Shown here one piece after another: positions 8,453 to 16,625 of a DNA stretch of 64,000 nucleotides (position 1 is the first letter of the stretch; every line of letters begins with the position of its first letter). The position numbers and the translations under genes were made by a program. The stretch lies in NCBI GenBank assembly GCA_037138755.1, contig JBAXHT010000002.1:248001-312000 (forward strand), in the 5' to 3' direction. Origin of the DNA: Armatimonadota bacterium (lineage in GTDB: Bacteria; Armatimonadota; Fimbriimonadia; Fimbriimonadales; Fimbriimonadaceae). Below the pieces are notes generated by a model. It searched no databases and was not told where the DNA came from. It saw nothing but the letters and a program-made list of their open reading frames with translations.

Positions 8453-8509
8453 GCCGAGGGGCGTTGCAGTCACTTTCGAGTGGCGAGGCTCGGCGAATAA
8501 ACGGCGCTC
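8453..8509 (+). promoter_or_regulatory. SAH riboswitch (S-adenosylhomocysteine aptamer)
   Basis: The sequence fits the SAH aptamer consensus. P1 is GCCGAG (8453-8458) with CTCGGC (8489-8494). A CACT-TTCG-AGTG hairpin lies at 8471-8482. The pseudoknot pairs GGGCGT (8459-8464) with GCGCTC (8504-8509) by four Watson-Crick and two G-U pairs. The conserved words GCGTTGC and AACGGCGCTC are present. SAH riboswitches are ON switches for genes recycling SAH, and ahcY follows directly. The 3' pseudoknot strand is also part of the terminator stem. Confidence 0.93.
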
Positions 8510-8538
8510 ATGATCGAAAGTTGGTCATGGGCTTTTTT
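8506..8538 (+). terminator. Riboswitch-controlled intrinsic terminator before ahcY
   Basis: A 10-bp stem (8506-8515 with 8523-8532, two G-U pairs) with a 7-nt loop is followed by six T residues (8533-8538). Its first four bases (8506-8509) are also the end of the aptamer pseudoknot strand. The ligand-bound aptamer and the terminator therefore cannot form together. Confidence 0.88.
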
Positions 8539-8573
8539 GTTTCCAGACCGACTAACAAAGGAAAGGATAACAA

Positions 8574-9989
8574 ATGAACACAGCCCCTGCTGACCTCAAA
8601 ATTGACTTCCACGTTGCCGATCTGGGCCTTGCTGCGTTTGGCCGCAAGGAGATCGCGATTGCCGAGACCGAAATGCCTGGCCTGATGGAGATCCGAAAGG
8701 AGTACGCCGGATCGAAGCCGCTCAAGGGCGCAAAGATCGCCGGATCGCTTCACATGACCATTCAGACCGCGGTCCTCATCGAGACCCTGGTTGACCTCGG
8801 TGCTGAAGTGCGCTGGGCAAGCTGCAACATCTTCAGCACCCAAGACCATGCCGCCGCCGCCATCGCCGCCGCGAGCATCCCCGTTTTTGCCTACAAAGGC
8901 GAAACTCTTGAAGAGTACTGGCAGTACACCCACCGAATCATGGAGTGGGCTGACGGCTCGACTCCGAACATGATTCTGGACGATGGCGGCGACGCGACGA
9001 TGCTCGTTCTCATTGGAGCAGAAGCCGAGAAGGACCTCTCTGTGCTTGACAACCCAGGCTCGGAAGAAGAAGTGATTTTCTACGCTTCGATTCGCGAGAA
9101 GCTCAAGACCGATCCAACCTTCTACTCCCGCATCAAAGCCGAAATCAAGGGCGTTAGCGAAGAGACGACGACAGGTGTAAAGCGGCTTTACAAGCTTCAC
9201 GAAGAGGGCAAGTTGCCGTTCGCTTGCTTCAACGTCAACGACTCAGTCACCAAATCTAAGTTCGACAATCTTTACGGCTGCCGAGAGTCGCTGGTCGACG
9301 GAATCAAGCGCGCAACCGACGTGATGATCGCCGGAAAGGTTGCGGTCGTCTGTGGCTACGGCGACGTTGGCAAGGGTTCAGCCCAGGCTCTGCGAGCCCT
9401 GAGCGCCCAGGTCTGGGTGACCGAGTGCGATCCGATCTGCGCTCTTCAGGCAGCAATGGAAGGCTACCGAGTCGTGACCATGGAGTACGCCGCCGACAAG
9501 GCCGACATCTTTGTTTCCGCAACCGGAAACAAGGACATCATCCGCCACGAGCACATGATCAAGATGAAGGATCAGGCGATCGTTTGTAACATTGGCCACT
9601 TTGACAACGAGATCGATGTCGCGGGATTGAAGCAGTACACCTGGGAGAACATCAAGCCGCAGGTCGACCACATCATCTTCCCTGATGGCAAGCGGATCAT
9701 CCTCTTGGCCGAAGGTCGGTTGATCAACCTCGGTTGCGGAACCGGACACCCGTCCTACGTCATGTCCTCGTCGTTCGCCAACCAGGTTCTGGCGCAAATC
9801 GAACTCTTCGTCGAGTTCGGAAAGTATAAGCCCGGCGTGTATGTGCTGCCGAAGCACCTCGACGAAAAGGTTGCTCGCTTGCAGCTCGCCAAGCTTGGAG
9901 CCCAGCTCACCGAGCTGACCCCGTCGCAGGCATCGTACATCGGCGTGACCCCAGAAGGTCCGTTCAAGTCAGACTCCTATCGGTATTGA
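8574..9989 (+). CDS. ahcY: Adenosylhomocysteinase (SAH hydrolase)
   Basis: A 471-residue cytosolic NAD-dependent enzyme. It reversibly splits S-adenosylhomocysteine to adenosine and homocysteine, removing the inhibitor left by methyltransferases. It has the usual N-terminal substrate domain ([15 protein letters not shown]), the NAD-binding loop [13 protein letters not shown] near residue 260, and the C-terminal KSDSYRY tail that closes the neighbouring active site. It has the longer bacterial form with an insertion around 140-180. The start is fixed by AAAGGAAAGGA at 8557-8567. Expression should rise with SAH through the upstream riboswitch. Confidence 0.98.
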   Translation: MNTAPADLKIDFHVADLGLAAFGRKEIAIAETEMPGLMEIRKEYAGSKPLKGAKIAGSLHMTIQTAVLIETLVDLGAEVRWASCNIFSTQDHAAAAIAAASIPVFAYKGETLEEYWQYTHRIMEWADGSTPNMILDDGGDATMLVLIGAEAEKDLSVLDNPGSEEEVIFYASIREKLKTDPTFYSRIKAEIKGVSEETTTGVKRLYKLHEEGKLPFACFNVNDSVTKSKFDNLYGCRESLVDGIKRATDVMIAGKVAVVCGYGDVGKGSAQALRALSAQVWVTECDPICALQAAMEGYRVVTMEYAADKADIFVSATGNKDIIRHEHMIKMKDQAIVCNIGHFDNEIDVAGLKQYTWENIKPQVDHIIFPDGKRIILLAEGRLINLGCGTGHPSYVMSSSFANQVLAQIELFVEFGKYKPGVYVLPKHLDEKVARLQLAKLGAQLTELTPSQASYIGVTPEGPFKSDSYRY

Positions 9990-10007
9990 GCTAGGTACCC
10001 TTTAGGG

Positions 10008-11324
10008 GTGCCAGACTCCCGATTTCGCCTCTCCGCTGATTCTGCAAATGACTTGGCGGAGAAATTCGGGACACCACTTTATGTTTTGGATGAAGCCGGG
10101 TTGCGCGAGCGGGTCGCCCGCTATCGGCATGCGCTTGCCGCTCTATATCCTCGCTTTGAAGTGAGTTTTGCCAGCAAAGCGAACTCAACTCTTTCGCTCT
10201 TAAAGATCGCACATGACGCTGGTGCGACCATTGACGTCGCCAGCCGAGGAGAGCTCGAAGCCGCGCTCCGAGCTGGAGTACCGGCAGGCCATTGTCACTT
10301 GCACGGGAACAACAAGAGCATTTCTGAGCTCACCTTTGCTCTTGAACAAGGCGTGAGCCACATCATGATCGATCATCTTGGCGAGATCGATATGCTTGCG
10401 TCACTCTCGAAAAGAGAGACGAAGTTCGTCCTTCGAGCTGCGCCGGGCGTTGATCCGAAGACGAACGCGAAGATCTCCACCGGCCAGGCCGATACCAAGT
10501 TCGGTTTCAATCTCGCCAACGGCTCCGCCGAGGAAGCTCTGCTGTACGCTCAGGCGAAAGGGATTGAGATCGTCGGAATTCACTGCCACGTTGGCTCCCA
10601 GCTTATGGACGGTGAAGCTCAGGAAAACGCGGGTGAGTTACTCGGCAACTGGCTTGTTCAAATGCGTAAGAAGCACGGGTTTGAGCTGGACTATCTCAAC
10701 GTGGGTGGCGGTTTAGGAGTTAAGTATCTGGACTGCGACGAGCCGGAGACGATTGAACAATATGTCTCACGAGTCATGTCTCGGCTCCTCCCAATTCTTG
10801 AAGCAGCAGGCATCGAGCCTTTGATCGGCATGGAGCCGGGACGGAGCCTGATCGCCGAGTGTGGATTGACGCTTTACCGGGTAGGAGTTGTGAAGACGGT
10901 TGGTGAGAAAACCTATGTCGCTGTGGATGGCGGCCTGGCCGACAACCCGCGACCCGTCATGTACGGAGCGCGGTATCAAGTTGAACTTCTGCGAGACTCG
11001 AAATGGGAGTACCAGACCGACGGTCCGGGAGCAATGGCTTTCACGAGGGAAGTTGGTGAGGGAGCCGTCGTCACCATCTCTGGAAGGCATTGCGAGACGG
11101 ACACACTGTTCCCAAATGTTGAACTAGCCCGAATGCCAAAGGAAGGCGACCTCATCCAAGTCCTTACAACCGGAGCGTACAACAGCAGCATGGCGAGCAA
11201 TTACAACCGCTATCAACGCCCCGCAACGGTGTTAAAGAGAACCAACGGTGAATTTGCACTGATTCAGCGGCCTGAAACGTATGATGAAATGTTCGCCCGC
11301 GAGATCATTCCGGAGGGACTCTAA
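10008..11324 (+). CDS. lysA: Diaminopimelate decarboxylase
   Basis: A 438-residue PLP enzyme converting meso-diaminopimelate to lysine, the last step of lysine synthesis. It has the alanine-racemase-like barrel with PLP-binding Lys57 in SFASKANS, the phosphate-binding GGGLGVKY, EPGRSLIAECG, and the C-terminal GAYNSSMASNYN typical of LysA. The GTG start at 10008 is preceded by TTTAGGG, a close ribosome site. It follows ahcY by 18 nt and precedes the M50 gene by 3 nt, so it may be read through from the riboswitch transcript. Confidence 0.96.
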   Translation: MPDSRFRLSADSANDLAEKFGTPLYVLDEAGLRERVARYRHALAALYPRFEVSFASKANSTLSLLKIAHDAGATIDVASRGELEAALRAGVPAGHCHLHGNNKSISELTFALEQGVSHIMIDHLGEIDMLASLSKRETKFVLRAAPGVDPKTNAKISTGQADTKFGFNLANGSAEEALLYAQAKGIEIVGIHCHVGSQLMDGEAQENAGELLGNWLVQMRKKHGFELDYLNVGGGLGVKYLDCDEPETIEQYVSRVMSRLLPILEAAGIEPLIGMEPGRSLIAECGLTLYRVGVVKTVGEKTYVAVDGGLADNPRPVMYGARYQVELLRDSKWEYQTDGPGAMAFTREVGEGAVVTISGRHCETDTLFPNVELARMPKEGDLIQVLTTGAYNSSMASNYNRYQRPATVLKRTNGEFALIQRPETYDEMFAREIIPEGL

Positions 11325-11327
11325 GTC

Positions 11328-12011
11328 ATGCAGGATTTTGATTTCGTCGGAGCATTCCTCAGGTTGCTAGTCTTCATTCCCGCGGTCGGACTTCACGAGT
11401 ACTGTCACGCAAAGTTTGCCGACATGGCGGGCGACATGACACCCCGCTCTCAGGGCCGCGTGACCCTTAACCCGCTGGCGCATCTTGATCCAATCGGCAC
11501 GATTATGATGGTGCTGTCGTCGGCCTCCGGTGTCGGAATCGGCTGGGGGAAGCCGGTCATGGTCAACATCGGTCAGATGCGAAATCCTCGTTTTGACCAC
11601 TTTGTGAGCGTCATTATGGGGCCGATTTCTAACCTAGGACAGGCGATCTTTTACGCCATCATTCTCCGGACCGGCCTCGTTGCTTTCAGCCTAAACAGCA
11701 TCTACGAGCCGGTTGCATTCCTGCAAGGCGGCGGCTCGTTCCTCACCTTCTGGGTTAGTTCTTCGCTCATTTACAACCTCGGAATGTTCTTCTTCAACAT
11801 GATCCCGCTTGGCCCACTGGACGGCCACTGGATCGTCGGAGCCATGATGCTTCCACCACAGCGTAACGCATGGTACAAGTTCTGCCATGGGCCAGGAATG
11901 TACATTTTCTTGGCTCTGGTTTTACTGCCTCGGGGAATCGGTTTCAACCCCATCGGCTGGTACATGCAGCACACCCTCTTCCCTACTCTGAAGTTTCTTT
12001 TGGGACTCTAG
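11328..12011 (+). CDS. Site-2 protease family (M50) membrane protein
   Basis: A 227-residue integral membrane metalloprotease. The first helix holds the zinc motif HEYCH (about residues 24-28) and a later helix the MIPLGPLDGH motif that supplies the Asp ligand. This matches the short, PDZ-less S2P group that cleaves substrates within the membrane or is inactive in some lineages; both catalytic motifs are intact here. It starts 3 nt after lysA in the same transcript. The link to lysine synthesis is probably only positional. Confidence 0.9.
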   Translation: MQDFDFVGAFLRLLVFIPAVGLHEYCHAKFADMAGDMTPRSQGRVTLNPLAHLDPIGTIMMVLSSASGVGIGWGKPVMVNIGQMRNPRFDHFVSVIMGPISNLGQAIFYAIILRTGLVAFSLNSIYEPVAFLQGGGSFLTFWVSSSLIYNLGMFFFNMIPLGPLDGHWIVGAMMLPPQRNAWYKFCHGPGMYIFLALVLLPRGIGFNPIGWYMQHTLFPTLKFLLGL

Positions 12012-12016
12012 GGTTC

Positions 12017-12649
12017 TTACTCTGATGAAGTCTGCTTCGGGAAGCTGAGTCCATCTCGGTTCATTTGGACGACCCTCACGTGTCCGTCAACGAATAGCAG
12101 GTTGAACTTGAGTCCGTGTCCACTCTTGATAAGGAGGGTTCCCTCGTTTTCTTCGATGGCTCGGATCGGATCGCGAAGATAGGGGAGATTTGCGGGGTCC
12201 GGAATTGCGGTGAGCTTGAAAGAATCGACTTTTCGGACGAATCGGGCGTATTCGATCGGATGGACATAGCTCATCTTCCCTGAACCTTCGATCCCCATAT
12301 AGACATTCCCTCTGAGTGACCGAGGCGTCTCGGGACAATGCCAAACGTTTTCAGATTTGATGTAAGGACTCACAGCATCAGCAAAAAACGTCTGGCCTTC
12401 GACGGCTAGGCTCGTGGTCAGATAGGGCGGTGCGGATTCGGAGTTGTCTGCTGCATACAATTGGACCGCATTACCGAACTGCTTGAGATTGGAGAGGCAG
12501 GCGGCTCGTTTGGCAATGTGCTTTGGCTGACCAGTAGGAAGCAGTACACCAGCCATGACAAGGAGAATGAACGCGAGTCCAAAGAGCGCACAGCCGTCCT
12601 TCCACGTGAGGGGCCTCCCATTGACTTCGGCTTTGAAGAAGTTCTTCAT
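12017..12649 (-). CDS. Membrane-anchored DUF1559-like (H-X9-DG) protein
   Basis: A 210-residue protein with one transmembrane helix (about residues 21-40) after a 20-residue basic cytoplasmic tail. It continues with the AACLSNLKQFGNAVQLYAAD helix found just after the prepilin helix in DUF1559 pseudopilins, and ends in the GHGLKFNLLFVDGH motif. It lacks the G/A-F-T-L-I-E prepilin cleavage site, so it probably stays as a single-pass exported protein and is not processed by a prepilin peptidase. It is convergent with the M50 gene and lies 48 nt downstream of guaB. Confidence 0.75.
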   Translation of the reverse strand: MKNFFKAEVNGRPLTWKDGCALFGLAFILLVMAGVLLPTGQPKHIAKRAACLSNLKQFGNAVQLYAADNSESAPPYLTTSLAVEGQTFFADAVSPYIKSENVWHCPETPRSLRGNVYMGIEGSGKMSYVHPIEYARFVRKVDSFKLTAIPDPANLPYLRDPIRAIEENEGTLLIKSGHGLKFNLLFVDGHVRVVQMNRDGLSFPKQTSSE

Positions 12650-12697
12650 TTCGCAGCGGCGAACCCTGGGTGGAGTAGAAACCTACATCCGCCCCGA

Positions 12698-14176
12698 TTA
12701 GTCTCCGTCGTTTCCGCCGAAGGGGCTGCTGTAGTTGGGCGGTTCCTTCGTGATCTGAACATCGTGAGGGTGGCTCTCGCGGAGGGCGGCGTTGGTGATT
12801 TTCTGGAACTCGGCGTTCTCTCTCAGTTGTAACAGATTCTCCGCTCCAACGTATCCCATTCCCGATCGAAGTCCGCCGATGAGCTGAGCCATTGTGTCTT
12901 TAAGCGGACCCTTGAACGGAACCCGACCTTCAACGCCTTCCGGTACGATGACGGCGCCAGAATCCTTGATCTGCATGTAACGATCGCTCGAACCCGACTT
13001 CATCGCGCCGACCGACCCCATGCCTCGATACACTTTGTACGCCCGGTTTCGGAAGATCTCAACCTCGCCCGGGCTCTCTTCACAACCGGCGAACATATTG
13101 CCCATCATCACGCAGCTTGCACCAGCCGCGAGACACTTGACGATGTCACCCGATGACCGAATTCCACCGTCAGCAATGGTCGGGACTCCCAGATTATTCG
13201 CCTCGTCGGCGCACTCAAGAACTGCTGTAAACTGAGGAACGCCGATTCCCGCGACGACACGTGTGGTACAGATAGAACCGGCCCCAATTCCCACCCGAAG
13301 CCCGTCTGCGCCAAGCTCAGCCAAAGCTTTGACCCCTTGCGGAGTCGCGACGCTTCCCGCGATCACTTTCAGATCTGGAAGCTTCTCCTTGAGCATTTTG
13401 AGGCAACTCATCACGCCTTTGCTGTGACCATGGGCAGCATCAATGACAACAAAATCGACCCCAGCATCGTGAAGCGCCTTTGCCCGCTCATAAGGCTCGC
13501 GCAGTGCGCCGATGGCGGCTCCAACGATCAATCGACCTTTGTCGTCTTTAGTCGACAGCGGGTGTTGCTGAACTTTGAGGATGTCCTTGATCGTGATGAG
13601 ACCCTTGAGGATTCCTTCGGCGTCCACGATGGGGAGCTTTTCGATGCGGTGCTCGGCGAGAATCTTTTGGGCTTCGTCCAAGGAGGTGCCCACCGTTGTG
13701 GTGACCAAGTCTTTGCTTGTCATCCTTGAAGAAATCTTTTGGTTGTAGTCCGTCTCAAATCGGATGTCGCGGTTCGTCAAAATCCCAACCAAGTGTCCCT
13801 CGGCGTCCACGACCGGAACACCCGAGATGTGATACCGTTCCATCAGGTCGACGGCATCTTGAATTAGAGCGTCGGCGGTAAGTTTGAATGGCTTGGTGAT
13901 GACTCCGCTCTCCGAGCGTTTCACTCGATCAACTGCCGCGCACTGGGCATCAATCGACATCGTCCGGTGAAGCACGCCAACTCCGCCCTGGCGAGCCATC
14001 GCGATCGCCATTCGCGCGTCGGTCACCGTATCCATTGGCGAAGAGACGATAGGAACACGCAAGCGAATTCCGGGCAGAAACTGGGTAGAGAGATCGACTT
14101 CGGATGGGAGAACTTCGGTGTGCTGGGGCACCAGCAGTACGTCGTCGAAGCTCAATCCTTCCTTAAATGAAGCCAT
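12698..14176 (-). CDS. guaB: IMP dehydrogenase
   Basis: A 492-residue cytosolic enzyme oxidising IMP to XMP with NAD, the committed step of GMP synthesis. The barrel is interrupted by two CBS domains (about 95-205). The catalytic loop [11 protein letters not shown] places the nucleophilic Cys at 303; the flap Arg-Tyr region and [11 protein letters not shown] are present. Length is standard. CATAAT (minus strand, 14190-14185 region) lies about 5 nt before the ATG, suggesting a near-leaderless mRNA. No purine riboswitch is visible. The gene is divergent from galE. Confidence 0.97.
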   Translation of the reverse strand: MASFKEGLSFDDVLLVPQHTEVLPSEVDLSTQFLPGIRLRVPIVSSPMDTVTDARMAIAMARQGGVGVLHRTMSIDAQCAAVDRVKRSESGVITKPFKLTADALIQDAVDLMERYHISGVPVVDAEGHLVGILTNRDIRFETDYNQKISSRMTSKDLVTTTVGTSLDEAQKILAEHRIEKLPIVDAEGILKGLITIKDILKVQQHPLSTKDDKGRLIVGAAIGALREPYERAKALHDAGVDFVVIDAAHGHSKGVMSCLKMLKEKLPDLKVIAGSVATPQGVKALAELGADGLRVGIGAGSICTTRVVAGIGVPQFTAVLECADEANNLGVPTIADGGIRSSGDIVKCLAAGASCVMMGNMFAGCEESPGEVEIFRNRAYKVYRGMGSVGAMKSGSSDRYMQIKDSGAVIVPEGVEGRVPFKGPLKDTMAQLIGGLRSGMGYVGAENLLQLRENAEFQKITNAALRESHPHDVQITKEPPNYSSPFGGNDGD

Positions 14177-14207
14177 ATGAGATTATGACATCCATCACGG
14201 ATGGACT

Positions 14208-14225
14208 GCGCGGTGCAAGCCGCGC
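14208..14225. other. GCGCGG/CCGCGC hairpin between guaB and galE
   Basis: A perfect 6-bp stem (14208-14213 with 14220-14225) with a 6-nt loop lies in the divergent intergenic region. It is followed on the plus strand by TTTCGCTT, too weak to call a terminator. It may separate the two promoters or be a protein site. Confidence 0.4.
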
Positions 14226-14308
14226 TTTCGCTTCTAATCTGACAGGCCTACCGGGTTAAGGACTCAACTTCCAACCGATACTCTTCCTGGTAAGGTTTTC
14301 GTATTCTT

Positions 14309-15298
14309 ATGTCTCATTCAGTTCTGGTCGTCGGAGGTGCGGGTTATATCGGGAGCCACACGTGTAAGGCTCTCAAACAAGCCGGCTTTTTGCCTGTCGT
14401 GGTCGATAATCTGAGCGAGGGACACGAATGGGCGGTCAAGTTCGGTCCGCTTGAGCGAGGCGATGCAGGCGACACAGACTTCATTACCGCCACGATTCGA
14501 AAACATCAACCCGTTGGGCTGATTCACTTCGCGGCGAACGCCTATGTCGGAGAGTCCGTCAGCAACCCTCGGAAGTACATCCAAAACAACGTCGTAGCAA
14601 TGCACAACCTACTCTCGGTTTGCATCGACGAGAATGTTAACAATGTGATTTTTTCTTCATCCTGCGCGACCTACGGAGTTCCGACCCAGGTTCCGCTTGA
14701 TGAGGAACACACCCAACTCCCGATCTCACCGTATGGAGATAGCAAGCTCATCGGAGAAAAGATGCTCCACTGGTACTCCAATGCGCATCCCCTGCGCTAC
14801 GTGGCCCTTCGCTACTTTAACGCAAGCGGCGCGGATGCGGAAGGTGAAGTTGGCGAGGTTCACGATCCGGAAACTCACTTGATCCCGTTGGTGCTCCAGG
14901 CGGCGATGGGAATCCGCCCGGCGATCAATGTCTTTGGCACCGACTACCCGACTCCTGATGGCACTTGCCAGCGTGACTACATTCATGTCACCGACCTGGG
15001 AACCGCTCATGTGGCCGCCTTGAAATACTTAATCGGCGGCGGTGAAAGCACGAAGATTAATCTCGGAAGCGGAGTTCCATTCTCGGTGCGCCAAGTGATT
15101 GACACGGCGACCAAAGTGACCGGGCGAGAGGTTCCAACCGTGTTTGGCCCTCGGCGAGAAGGCGACCCTCCCGGATTGTATGCCAGTCCGGATAAGGCGA
15201 AGCGGGTCCTTGGATGGGAAGCCGAGCATAGCTCGCTGGAGAACATTCTGACTACAGCCTACAACTGGGAGCTGAAGCGCAAGGAATTAGGAATCTGA
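14309..15298 (+). CDS. galE: UDP-glucose 4-epimerase
   Basis: A 329-residue extended short-chain dehydrogenase. It has the NAD-binding GGAGYIGSHT at the N-terminus, the SSSCATYG segment with the catalytic Ser/Thr, and the YGDSK catalytic Tyr-Lys pair near 149-153. The substrate loop (HDPETHLIPLVLQAA) matches GalE closely. It interconverts UDP-glucose and UDP-galactose for polysaccharide synthesis. Its TGA shares one base with the ATG of the next gene, a glycosyltransferase, so the two are translationally coupled and likely serve one surface glycan. Confidence 0.94.
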   Translation: MSHSVLVVGGAGYIGSHTCKALKQAGFLPVVVDNLSEGHEWAVKFGPLERGDAGDTDFITATIRKHQPVGLIHFAANAYVGESVSNPRKYIQNNVVAMHNLLSVCIDENVNNVIFSSSCATYGVPTQVPLDEEHTQLPISPYGDSKLIGEKMLHWYSNAHPLRYVALRYFNASGADAEGEVGEVHDPETHLIPLVLQAAMGIRPAINVFGTDYPTPDGTCQRDYIHVTDLGTAHVAALKYLIGGGESTKINLGSGVPFSVRQVIDTATKVTGREVPTVFGPRREGDPPGLYASPDKAKRVLGWEAEHSSLENILTTAYNWELKRKELGI

Positions 15299-16512
15299 TG
15301 AGGATCATCATTGTCAATGACAACGCCGTGATTTCGGGCGGAGCAACTAAGTGCGCGCTTTTGAGCGCGGAGCACCTTGCAAAGGCGGGGCACGAGGTTC
15401 ACTACGTATCCGGACTCGAGGGTGTTGATCCTTACTTCGAAGGACTCGGGACAATCAAGTTTCACAGTCTTGGTCGCCCCGATACTCCAATGACAATGAG
15501 GAAGCTCGTCGAGCTTTCCTACTTGGATGACATGTACAAGTTGGTTCGGGATTTAATCGCTCAGGGCGATCCGAAGCAGACAATCGTCCACTCGCACCTC
15601 TGGAAAACTGGGGCGTCACCGAGCTTTGTTAACGCAGCAATAGACGGAGGGGCGCACCTGCTCTGCTCGTTCCACGACTATCACGTCGCTTGTCCGGCAG
15701 GGCAGTTTTTCAATAACCAGACGTACGAGATTTGCACTCTCGAACCCGGCTCCGCCAAGTGCGTGATGACGCATTGCACCCGAACCCGAACCATCCTGCC
15801 CAAGTGGGTGGAAGTTTACCGATGGAGCGTTCAGCGAGGACGAGCTGGCTTGCCAACCAAAGTAAAGCACTTCGGCGTTTTCAGTCAGAAGAGCGTGGAT
15901 GCGTTTGGCAAGTACTTGCCAGCCAACGCCAAGTTGCACATGATGCATTATCCGATCCAGGCTGAAGAAGCACCTCGCGTGGACGTGACAAAGAACCGCC
16001 GGTTCGTGTTTTCGGGCCGGCTATCACAAGAAAAGGATCCCGCGATTCTGATTAAGGCGGCAGCAAAGATTGATGCCGAAGTTCGCTTTATCGGCGATGG
16101 GCCCCTCATGGACGATCTGAAGGCCCTCAGCTATCCCAAGGCTAGTTTCTCGGGCTGGATAAAGGGTGATGAGATCCTAAAGGAGATGGAGCTGGCGCGA
16201 GTGATGGCGATCACGTCGATCTGGTACGAGGTCAATCCGCTCGCCCCGCTAGAAGCCCTCGGCAAAGGAATCCCGGTCATCGCGAGCGATTGCACTTCGA
16301 CGCTCTATGAGATCGAGGACGGGGTCACGGGTCTTGGTTTCAAGCATCAAAACGAGGCTGATCTTGCGGAAAAGATGGCGAGGATGCTCGACGATGAGAC
16401 CGTTGACCGCATGAGCAAAGCCGCCTACGAGCGATTCTGGGCAAAGCCTCCAACGGCAGAAAACCACTGCAAAAGACTGCTGGAAATCTACGACGAGATA
16501 CTGAAGGATTGA
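15298..16512 (+). CDS. GT4-type glycosyltransferase
   Basis: A 404-residue GT-B fold enzyme. The N-terminal domain begins with MRIIIVNDNAVISGGATK; the C-terminal domain has the GRLSQEKDPAILIKA strand-helix and the NPLAPLEALGKGIPVIASD segment with the nucleotide-sugar-binding Glu region of family 4. The central part has several Cys and His residues (FHDYHVACP, CVMTHCTRTR) as seen in some GT4 subgroups. It probably transfers a sugar to a surface glycan using a nucleotide sugar. The one-base overlap with galE supports a shared pathway. Confidence 0.9.
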   Translation: MRIIIVNDNAVISGGATKCALLSAEHLAKAGHEVHYVSGLEGVDPYFEGLGTIKFHSLGRPDTPMTMRKLVELSYLDDMYKLVRDLIAQGDPKQTIVHSHLWKTGASPSFVNAAIDGGAHLLCSFHDYHVACPAGQFFNNQTYEICTLEPGSAKCVMTHCTRTRTILPKWVEVYRWSVQRGRAGLPTKVKHFGVFSQKSVDAFGKYLPANAKLHMMHYPIQAEEAPRVDVTKNRRFVFSGRLSQEKDPAILIKAAAKIDAEVRFIGDGPLMDDLKALSYPKASFSGWIKGDEILKEMELARVMAITSIWYEVNPLAPLEALGKGIPVIASDCTSTLYEIEDGVTGLGFKHQNEADLAEKMARMLDDETVDRMSKAAYERFWAKPPTAENHCKRLLEIYDEILKD

Positions 16513-16625
16513 CGGATGAATCAACATGATTCACCTGAGCACGATGTCCGGCTCCGCAACTCGCCGAGGCTTTTGCACGACAAAACGGGGTCCGCACCAA
16601 GGGCTCGGGCTAAAATGCAAGTACC

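Noticed and set aside
14177-14308. Purine riboswitch upstream of guaB
   Set aside because: The spacing from a CATAAT box to the ATG leaves almost no leader, and the purine aptamer core is absent; only a short hairpin is present.
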